Origin: JAYEHL01 sp041653935
Lineage (GTDB): Bacteria > Chloroflexota > Dehalococcoidia > E44-bin15
Direction: 5' to 3'
DNA: 64,000 nucleotides
NCBI GenBank assembly: GCA_041653935.1
Contig: JBAZEO010000005.1
Span: 23,774 to 87,773 of the forward strand
Positions 8,455 through 14,852 of this stretch are shown piece by piece. The notes beneath the pieces were generated by a model. That model was not told the DNA's origin, searched no databases, and saw only the letters and a program-made list of their open reading frames with translations. Position numbers and translations under genes: made by a program. The stretch's first letter is position 1, and the number at the start of each line of letters is the position of its first letter.

Positions 8455-8811
8455 TCATTTTCTGGATTCTTCATTTTTAAGGATATGATGGATCTCCCTC
8501 TTCAGAGAGGGAATTTTGTTGGTGCAGTTATCCCAGAGAATTGTTGGTTTGATACCGAAATATGCATGAGTTAATACATCGCGGAAACCGGCGATCTTCT
8601 TCCAGTCCGTTCCAGCATATCGCTCTTTTAGTTCGGGGGGAAGATTCTTGATCGCCTCACCAATCACTTCGAAGTTCCGTATGACTGCATCCTTTCGCCT
8701 CCTGTCAGCGACAAACACATCATATGATATGCCGGTAATATCCTGTTCGATGTTGTCTATCGCTTCAAGGATGTCATCGAGGTATTGGAGAACCGTTCTA
8801 TGCATAGACAA
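8455..8811 (-). CDS. hepT: HepT-like HEPN toxin (DUF86)
   Basis: 118 aa. All-alpha HEPN-domain protein of the DUF86/HepT family with the catalytic R-x4-H motif intact: R77 DVLT H82 followed by AYF. HEPN toxins are RNases; in the HepT/MntA pair the MNT nucleotidyltransferase modifies the Tyr next to the HEPN motif with AMP and so silences it. The gene overlaps the upstream mntA by 14 bases (8 if the second Met is used), the usual antitoxin-first organisation. This is the only toxin in the 3-10 kb patch that looks functional. Confidence 0.85.
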   Translation of the reverse strand: MSMHRTVLQYLDDILEAIDNIEQDITGISYDVFVADRRRKDAVIRNFEVIGEAIKNLPPELKERYAGTDWKKIAGFRDVLTHAYFGIKPTILWDNCTNKIPSLKREIHHILKNEESRK

Positions 8812-9082
8812 CTTCTCCGAGTATATACTCCCTGAGCCTTTTCTTGATCGCCCCCGTCATCACGAGATCCACTTTCCTCCCGAACAGTTCTTCGAGATAG
8901 AACTTGCAGTCCATATAATGATCGAACGTCTCCTGCCCTTCCTGAAAGGTGACTAGCACATCCACGTCACTCTCCGGTCGTCCCTCTCCGCGAATGAATG
9001 AACCAAAAATACCGATCTCTGCAACACCAAACCGTTCTTTTACGATCGATTCATGCTTACGGAGCAATCCAAGTGCGTCCAT
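8798..9082 (-). CDS. mntA: MntA-like minimal nucleotidyltransferase antitoxin
   Basis: 94 aa from ATG 9082 (MDALGLLRKHESIVK). The longer open frame upstream lacks family similarity. The nucleotidyltransferase signature is complete: GIFGSFIRGEGRPESDVDVL, with GSF and the catalytic Asp pair DVD, plus a third acidic residue in KVDLVM. Members of this family AMPylate the partner HepT toxin. It is transcribed leftward with hepT directly after it. Assignment is firm. Confidence 0.87.
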   Translation of the reverse strand: MDALGLLRKHESIVKERFGVAEIGIFGSFIRGEGRPESDVDVLVTFQEGQETFDHYMDCKFYLEELFGRKVDLVMTGAIKKRLREYILGEVVYA

Positions 9083-9229
9083 GTCTATTATTGTAGTATT
9101 GTCATGCTCACTCTTAATGTTGCGGTCATGAGATTCGGGTCTGCTACCTCCGGCACGCACGATTGAATCACTGAGGCGGCAGCACAGTTCAAAGCAGAGA
9201 AACCGGCTTGTCTCAGAGCTGTTCCTTAC

Positions 9230-9341
9230 GAGGACTTACGCAGAATGATTCTGCATATTAAATTTGGCAACTTCTGAATGTAATTCATTATGCAAATATA
9301 CTAAATCCCGTTATCTGAATGGTTTAACCGCGTAAGTTCTG
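9230..9341. mobile_element. MITE-like element with 12-bp terminal inverted repeats
   Basis: GAGGACTTACGC at 9230-9241 and GCGTAAGTTCTG at 9330-9341 are inverted repeats with 10 of 12 matches, bounding 112 AT-rich non-coding bases. The ends resemble terminal repeats of bacterial and archaeal insertion sequences starting with GGACTTACGC. No transposase is present. It lies in the promoter-side spacer of mntA. A clear target-site duplication was not identified. Confidence 0.5.
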
Positions 9342-9347
9342 GGGATT

Positions 9348-9593
9348 ATGAAAGTTAGCCCGTGATTGACCCTCTCCTGAATCCTGTCCCGTGTCGCAAC
9401 CCACGGCAACATTCCCCCAAATGCCAGACGTAAACATTTGAATAGGACGGAACAGGAGCAAAGAGCGGGGAGCGAGATCATTAAAGCCTGATATGCGAAA
9501 ACGGCTTGCCTGGCACAGGCGCCCGGTTTGAGATCACGGTGCCGAAAGGAATGTACCGGTTCGGTAAGGGACCGGAGGAAAATAAACCGGAAA
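9348..9593 (+). pseudogene. Relic e: kinase upstream region fused to kinase tail
   Basis: Second copy of the structure seen at 8217. A kinase 5' region (TTAGCCCGTGATTGACCCTCTC... GAGCGAGATCATTAAAGCCTGATATGCGAA) runs straight into GAAAACGGCTTGCCTGGCACAGGC, encoding ENGLPGTGARFEITVPKGMYRFGKGPE. The junction falls in a short shared GCGAA/CCGAAAAC sequence. The post-stop kinase spacer (AGTGCCGGGATCAATCCGG) follows until about 9635, where it meets the truncated PIN gene. Confidence 0.75.
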
Positions 9594-9684
9594 AAAAACG
9601 AGTGCCGGGATCAATCCGGGGAGAATCCGAGTTTATACGTGGCTTGACTATTTTAGGTCCGGAATTACCGATTTGAGATCTAAG

Positions 9685-9993
9685 TCACGCAGAAGCCGAT
9701 TCAATGAGGCGATCTTCAGGTACAATTGTGAAACTCGTTTCAACCTCATTACAAATCTCTTCTGAAACAGAGGGATTTGCGAGTCTTGTTGATACTGCCG
9801 CAATCTCAATAATGCCACAACGAGGAAGGAAAACCTCAATTCCATGATCATCGAGAACAGCAAGTAGTGCTACGCATGATTTGTGGGTTTTTAATTCACA
9901 GGAATAGGTTTTCCCAGCAGGACTATGTGATGGTGAGAAGAGTGCTTTTATGATAACTGATGTATCAATCACACAGGAAGAAAAATTATTCAT
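9685..9993 (-). pseudogene. PIN-domain (VapC-like) toxin, 3' truncated
   Basis: 102 aa. N-terminal PIN motif CVIDTSVIIKALF with the first catalytic Asp, and the central acidic residue in GIIEIAA, are present. The protein stops at RLIESASA. PIN toxins of this type continue about 30-40 residues with a D-x-x-Y-x-A-L-A helix and a TxD motif; these are absent. The sequence beyond the stop is the spacer that follows histidine kinase genes (relic e), so the 3' end was lost by a junction with the relic. PIN toxins are Mg-dependent RNases; loss of C-terminal acidic residues should abolish activity. The start overlaps the antitoxin stop by 8 bases (ATGAATAA). Confidence 0.7.
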
Positions 9994-10189
9994 CTCTCAT
10001 TCTTCTCCGGTTTGCGAGGAGCAGTTGATCAATGTCTTCCTTTGCCTCCGGCTCTCCGAATTTTTTTACATACTCTGAAAACTTTTTACGGATTACAACT
10101 TCCACCCGGGTATGTTCCGGTAGACTCACCGGATCTTCAAGTACCAGCATACCGTCTTTGTATACTGCATACGCTTTGATCGCGGACAC
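9986..10189 (-). CDS. AF2212/DUF104-like antitoxin of the PIN module
   Basis: 67 aa if started at GTG 10189 (SAIKAYAVYKDGMLVLEDPV); an ATG at 10222 would add eleven residues unlike the family. The N-terminal part matches short AF2212-like antitoxins, which form a beta strand pair (AVYKDGMLVLEDPVSLPEHTRVEVVI). The C-terminal acidic/basic helix (EDIDQLLLANRRRMRDE) is the expected toxin-binding tail. It overlaps the downstream PIN toxin by 8 bases. The antitoxin appears complete although the toxin is truncated. Confidence 0.7.
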   Translation of the reverse strand: MSAIKAYAVYKDGMLVLEDPVSLPEHTRVEVVIRKKFSEYVKKFGEPEAKEDIDQLLLANRRRMRDE

Positions 10190-10337
10190 ACAATCATCCC
10201 AGAAACAATTGTTCTCACACACTAATAGCCGGGTATAAAAGATAATGATTGCGATTGAAGTGAATGGGTTGGCATCATGAGCGTCTCATCGTGTGACGGG
10301 TTTATAGTTACACACCCGTATACCGGGGGAATGGCAG

Positions 10338-10577
10338 ATGCGGGCAGTCCGTGTCGAAGTCGATCCCAAAAATCCTGAGATCTTCGCTGACCGGCTCTTC
10401 GAGAAGGTTTTCTACAACCTGATTGGCAATGCACTCCGCTAGGGGGGGTGCAGTGATGAAGACCATCCGGGTCCCATCTCAGGATATCGACACGGCACTC
10501 ACGATCCTCTACATGGATGACGGCGTGGGGGATCTCCGCAGAGGACAAAAAGCACCTCTTCACGACTTTAGCCCAGT
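10338..10577 (+). pseudogene. Relic f: decayed HATPase_c fragment
   Basis: A frame from 10338 reads MRAVRVEVDPKNPEIFADRLFEKVFYNLIGNALR and then TAG, matching the start of the kinase HATPase domain (LPMRAVHVEVDPK, NLIDNA.RYG). After one or more frame changes it continues MKTIRVPSQD and LYMDDGVGD to about 10577. The N box has Gly for Asp and a homopolymer GGGGGGG follows the stop. This relic is more decayed than the others. The bases between 10190 and 10337 hold the presumed promoter of the PIN antitoxin. Confidence 0.75.
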
Positions 10578-10657
10578 ATGAGATTGGACGGTAGTGTATT
10601 TTCGATGCCGCATGATGACGCCACTGAAATAACTGCCAATCCATGTTCGTATATGAT

Positions 10658-11071
10658 TTATTGTGCTTCTATCTCATTCTCATCGAGCAGTTTCTTCACG
10701 AGAGCCGAATCAAGATATGCCCTGACCTCAACAATCTTTTCATTTTCAAACCTGCATACCCAGCAATAGCGGTTGTTGAAGGGAGCTCCGTTTCGTGCCA
10801 TGGAGAGCGCTTCCAGCTCAACGGCAGCAATCTCACCGGATACTATGACATTTGTCACCCGCAGTTTTACGCCATCACGAAGAACCCTGTTGAGCCGCCC
10901 GAATGTGCTTCGGACAAATGTCTCACGGTTATGATACGTGCCTGCGAGCGGGTGCGTTCCCATCACCGTCCAACACACATCAGTGGCAACGTGACGGAAA
11001 AATCTCTCCGAGTGTCCATTCTCCAGATGTGCGAATAATGAGCGTACATTTTTCACGGTAACAGATTTCAT
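10658..11071 (-). CDS. SnoaL/NTF2-like protein
   Basis: 137 aa. The alternating pattern and residues (FFRHVATDVCWTVMGTHPLAGTYHNRE, then IVSGEIAAVELE and YCWVCRFENEKIVEVRAYLDS) identify the SnoaL-like branch of the NTF2 fold, a cone-shaped alpha+beta barrel found in polyketide cyclases, ketosteroid isomerase relatives and many small stress or unknown proteins. Length is typical. It stands alone between a decayed kinase fragment and a broken small ORF, so the substrate cannot be inferred. Confidence 0.75.
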   Translation of the reverse strand: MKSVTVKNVRSLFAHLENGHSERFFRHVATDVCWTVMGTHPLAGTYHNRETFVRSTFGRLNRVLRDGVKLRVTNVIVSGEIAAVELEALSMARNGAPFNNRYCWVCRFENEKIVEVRAYLDSALVKKLLDENEIEAQ

Positions 11072-11141
11072 AAGAATTTCCGAATAGTGGATGCTCAGTA
11101 TTGGTTTTTATGATAATCTACATTCTGTTTATCGGTATCAA

Positions 11142-11404
11142 TCACAAGCCGAAGAGCTTCTTTTTCTCTTTCCATGTGTCATCCCGTATTCCCGAAAAAG
11201 CTGTCATATCCTTATCATCAAGTGCGATCACATCAACACTTTTGGTGAATAGCATCCATTTCAGGTGCTCTTCTGCAATGATAGTATTGAGCCTCTCGAT
11301 AAGACCAGGCAATGGAAGAACATCTGGGACATCGAGGACATCTCTGTCATGTGTATACCATTCTTTTTTAAGGGCTCTTCTCCAATTTTAGGATTTTTGA
11401 TCAT
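11142..11404 (-). pseudogene. Unrecognised small protein gene with a frameshift in an A run
   Basis: From ATG 11404 the frame reads MIKNPKIGEEPLKK and goes out of frame; one base later the sequence reads EWYTHDRDVLDVPDVLPLPG... to DDTWKEKKKLFGL and TGA at 11142. A run of six A (T6 at 11364-11369 on the plus strand) should have seven to keep one 87-residue frame. TATA-like TTTATAT stands directly before the start codon, suggesting a leaderless transcript. The family is not recognised; the protein would be small, acidic and soluble. Confidence 0.45.
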
Positions 11405-11816
11405 ATAAAAAGCTTCGGCTCTTCTCTCCAATTTTTAGAGGGAGTTTTATTGAGTTTTTCTCAGCTCAAAAACCTTGGAAATATGTCATAAGCCCCATGA
11501 ACATCTGCTGCCGAAGGCGGATACCTCGTCTTTACTGCCTCACCTCGAAGAGGTGAGGAGGAGCACGACCCGAAGGGTGAGGAGCGAAGGGGGGTCGCAG
11601 TGCCCCCCCGTAGCGACGAAAGTGCGGGAGAAAATTCAATAGATTTGAGATGCACAAAGTTTATCTAGAATGACAAAATTTTTTAGCCAAAAAACGGTCC
11701 AAATTTTCGAACTCAAAAACCTCAATTCAACCGAATTTATCGAAATGTGGGTTGAATCAGCCTTTTTACTAATTTGATGTTATCCTAAATCGGGAGAAGA
11801 ACCTTTTTAAGATAAT
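11405..11816. other. Non-coding stretch with a dispersed repeat
   Basis: No credible gene. It contains the palindromic repeat at 11527-11601 and otherwise AT-rich sequence with several A and T runs (11680-11800). A 64-codon minus-strand frame across 11461-11655 follows only from the repeat's base composition. Confidence 0.5.
11527..11601 (+). repeat. REP-like dispersed repeat, copy 1
   Basis: TCTTTACTGCCTCACCTCGAAG... contains a perfect 9-bp stem hairpin CCTCACCTC-gaa-GAGGTGAGG (11538-11558), then GAGGAGCAC, ACCCgaaGGGT and GCGAAGGG. The reverse complement of 22377-22452 follows the same order of blocks (TCTTTACT, GAGGTGAAGAGGAGCAC, ACCC..GGGT, GCGAAGGG), so the two are copies in opposite orientation. 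Confidence 0.6.
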
Positions 11817-11952
11817 GAATGTCAGCCCGTACATAAACCCCGCCTGATCCCCTCCCGTTACGGATGCCAGCGGCAAAATTCCCTAAAAAAGCCACAAGTT
11901 AAAATAGGCATAGGACTGAATAGGGGTTAAGAGTGGCGGGGGAGAGCCTTAA
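11817..11952 (+). promoter_or_regulatory. Upstream region of the REC-PAS4 kinase
   Basis: This 136-base spacer before the 11953 start is the intact counterpart of the 5' parts of relics d and e. Shared blocks include CAGCCCGT, GCGGCAAAATTC, CCACAAGTTAAAAT and TAGGAC, ending in TTAAATGCGTGATAAGCGAA where the start codon lies. Conservation across three copies suggests promoter or leader function; CAAGTTAAAATAG is a candidate TATA region. Confidence 0.5.
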
Positions 11953-14553
11953 ATGCGTGATAAGCGAATCTGGCGGATCTTAAACGTTGATGACAACGAA
12001 GCGGGACGGTATGTAACCACAAAGATCCTAAAGAACGCGGGCTTTGACGTGATTGAAGCAGCGAATGGCTCCGACGCCCTCACGCTGGCAGCAAACCAGC
12101 ACCCTGACCTCGTCCTCCTTGACGTAAACCTGCCCGACATCAATGGCTTTCTCGTCTGTAAACAGATCAAACTGAACCCGGATACCGCATCCATCCTCGT
12201 CGTCCACCAATCCGCCGTATATGTCAGCCCAAAAGACCGGGTCGAAGGACTTACCGGTGGAGCAGACGGGTACCTCGTGCACCCGTTGGATCCGGGCGAG
12301 CTCGTGGAGACGATCCGGGCATTTCTCCGTATCCGGGAGATGGAAGGTGCACTCCGGGAAAGTGAAGAGTTATTCCGGGGTCTTTTTGATACGGTCACAA
12401 GCGGGGTAGCCATCTATGAAGTTCACGGTGACGGGGCGACGGGAAAGGATTACATCATCCGGGATTTCAACAAGATGGCGCTTGAGATCGAGGGTAAGAC
12501 AAAAGATGAGGTAATAGGAAAGAGCCTCTCAGCTCTTCGACCGAAAGTCGATGAGTATGGGATCATCCCGGTGTTCCAAAGAGTCTGGAAGACGGGCGTG
12601 CCTGAGTTGTTTCCCCAGAAGATCTATGTCGATGAGAAGTATTCCAGCTGGTACGAGAACCGCATCTTCCGGTTGCAGTCCGGGGAAGTCGTCGCGGTGT
12701 ACAACGATGTCACCGAACGCAAACGGGCGGAGGAGGCGCTTCATGAGAGCGGACAACGGATCAACTTCTCGCTGGAAGCAGCAGATATGGGCGCATGGGA
12801 GCTTGATCTGGTGAAACATACGGCATGGAGATCGCTTCGCCATGATCAGATCTTCGGCTATGAAGAACTTCTCCCGGAGTGGACATATGAAATGTTCCTC
12901 AACCATGTTCTTCCTGAAGACCGCTCAATTGTGGACACAAAATTCGGGCAGGCACTGGAAAAATTCTCGGACTGGGAATTCGAATGCCGCATCCGCAGGA
13001 AAGATGGTGCTATCTGTTGGATCTGGGCGAAGGGACGACCGGAGTATAATGACCTCCATGAGCCGAAAAAGATGTTCGGGCTTGTGCAGGATATCACCAA
13101 ACGCAAACGGGCTGAAGAGGCGCTGTGGGAAAGTGAAGAGAAGTACCGCATGCTCTTTTCTAATATGCTGGATGGATTTGCCTATTGCCGGATGATCTAT
13201 GACAGCGAAGGTCATCCTGATGACTTCATCTACCTTAATGTCAATCAGGCATTTGACCGGATTATCGGCACAAAAACCGTCACCATGAAACGGGTTACTG
13301 AAGTGTTTCCCGGAATCAGGGACTCTTACCCGAAGTTGTTTGAGATCTATGGCAGGGTTGCATGGACAGGTACTCCGGAATCATTCGAGATTAATTTCAA
13401 ACCTATAGAAAAATGGCTGCACATCTCGGTATATTCTCCGGCAAAGGAGTTTTTTGTTGCGGTGTTTGAAGACATCACCACGCGCAAACAGGTGGAAGCG
13501 GCGCTCCATGAGAGCGAGGAGAAATTCCGAGCCATCTTCCACAGCGCCAATGACGCGATCCAAATCCATGAGATCGGACCGGACTTTACCCCGGGTAAAT
13601 TCATCGATGTCAATGATGGTGCCTGCCGAATGCTGATGATGTCCCGCGAGGAAATCCTCGTCCACTCTCCCCTCGACTTTGCGGTAGAATACCATAACCC
13701 GCCGCTCCCGGAGATCATCCAGCTCTTCACAACCAAAGGGGGTGCAATCTTTGAGACAGGACACCGGAGGAGTGATGGGGTCATTGTGCCGGTCGAGATC
13801 AATGCCCATATCATCAACCTTCAGGGCAAGACCGTAATGCTTGGGATTATCAGGGACATCACCGAGCGCAAACGTGCAGAAGATGCACTTCGTCAGGCAA
13901 ACAAACAATTAAACCTGCTATCATCCATTACCCGGCATGACATACTCAACCAACTGATGGCACTCAAGGGATATCTCTATCTCTCAAAAGAGATGATCGA
14001 TGACCCCACGATACTCACCGGTTACATCCAGAAAGAGGAGCAGGCAGCAAATACCATCGAGCACCAGATCACGTTCACGAAAGTCTACCAGGAACTGGGT
14101 GTCGCAGCACCCGAATGGCAGAGTGTGAATGCAAGTGTCCAAAAAGCGATGGCAGGGTTGCCGATGCGGGATGTCCGTATCGAAGTCGATCCTAAAAATC
14201 CGGCAATCTTTGCCGACCCACTCTTTGAAAAGGTCTTCTACAACCTGATCGACAACGCCCTCAAATATGGTGGTGAGGGCATGAAGACGATCCGGGTCTC
14301 ATCGCAGGAGACGGACACGGGACTCCTGATTGTCTGCGAGGATGATGGCGTGGGGATCTCTGGCGAGGACAAAAAGAAACTTTTCACCCGGGGCTTCGGC
14401 AAGAACACCGGTCTTGGTCTGTTCCTCTCCCGCGAGATCCTCGCGATTACCGGGATTACGATCACCGAGAACGGTGTACCTGGGAAAGGTGCACGGTTTG
14501 AGATTGCGGTGCCGAAAGGGACGTACCGGTTCACGGGAACCGGGGAAAAATAA
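11953..14553 (+). CDS. REC-PAS4 sensor histidine kinase
   Basis: 866 aa, soluble. REC domain (1-125) with Asp in LLDVNLPD but His110 where the conserved Lys belongs (LVHP). Four PAS/PAC modules follow (about 135-260, 262-385, 387-510, 512-640), each ending in DVTERKRAE-like linkers. The DHp helix has LLSSITRHDILNQL with the acceptor His, and HATPase_c has NLIDNALKYGG, EDDGVGIS and GFGKNTGLGLFLSRE. The substituted Lys suggests the REC domain is regulated differently from a canonical one, or is structural. No membrane segment is seen, so it senses internal cues. Start ATG 11953 is supported by conservation with the 721 kinase (RTWRILNVDDNE). The gene is monocistronic, followed by a convergent relic. 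Confidence 0.92.
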   Translation: MRDKRIWRILNVDDNEAGRYVTTKILKNAGFDVIEAANGSDALTLAANQHPDLVLLDVNLPDINGFLVCKQIKLNPDTASILVVHQSAVYVSPKDRVEGLTGGADGYLVHPLDPGELVETIRAFLRIREMEGALRESEELFRGLFDTVTSGVAIYEVHGDGATGKDYIIRDFNKMALEIEGKTKDEVIGKSLSALRPKVDEYGIIPVFQRVWKTGVPELFPQKIYVDEKYSSWYENRIFRLQSGEVVAVYNDVTERKRAEEALHESGQRINFSLEAADMGAWELDLVKHTAWRSLRHDQIFGYEELLPEWTYEMFLNHVLPEDRSIVDTKFGQALEKFSDWEFECRIRRKDGAICWIWAKGRPEYNDLHEPKKMFGLVQDITKRKRAEEALWESEEKYRMLFSNMLDGFAYCRMIYDSEGHPDDFIYLNVNQAFDRIIGTKTVTMKRVTEVFPGIRDSYPKLFEIYGRVAWTGTPESFEINFKPIEKWLHISVYSPAKEFFVAVFEDITTRKQVEAALHESEEKFRAIFHSANDAIQIHEIGPDFTPGKFIDVNDGACRMLMMSREEILVHSPLDFAVEYHNPPLPEIIQLFTTKGGAIFETGHRRSDGVIVPVEINAHIINLQGKTVMLGIIRDITERKRAEDALRQANKQLNLLSSITRHDILNQLMALKGYLYLSKEMIDDPTILTGYIQKEEQAANTIEHQITFTKVYQELGVAAPEWQSVNASVQKAMAGLPMRDVRIEVDPKNPAIFADPLFEKVFYNLIDNALKYGGEGMKTIRVSSQETDTGLLIVCEDDGVGISGEDKKKLFTRGFGKNTGLGLFLSREILAITGITITENGVPGKGARFEIAVPKGTYRFTGTGEK

Positions 14554-14578
14554 ACCGGGAAAATAATGAGTGCCGGGA

Positions 14579-14680
14579 TCAATACGGCGCCACATCATCC
14601 TTTGGCATAAACAGCAGTGCCGTCCGGTGATTCACGTTCAGGTTTCGGTATGAGGGATTTCGAACGATACCGTGTTGTGC
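14579..14680 (-). pseudogene. Convergent conserved C-terminal relic, copy 1
   Basis: A minus-strand frame ends NHRTALLFMPKDDVAPY and stops at 14579, just after the kinase gene. The same C-terminus occurs at 29717, 41666 and 51404 (HRKAPLFVPADDLAPD and variants), always directly convergent to a kinase-derived 3' end. The protein family is not recognised. This copy keeps only about 20 conserved residues. Confidence 0.5.
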
Positions 14681-14852
14681 TGCGTTTTGCCATCCGGGGC
14701 GATTGAGGAGAAAAAGAAGTGCAGGAATCGGGCAGTTGGGGGAGACAACCGGGATTTCCCCAGGAACAGGCAGTGTGACTCTTCCTGATGATCTCTCCAA
14801 CATGCATACGATAACCTAATCATACCATCCGGAGAATTAGGTTATACAGCGA

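Noticed and set aside
11461..11655. Minus-strand 64-codon frame
   Set aside because: It runs across the palindromic dispersed repeat and is Ser/Pro/Arg-rich from base composition; no support as a gene.
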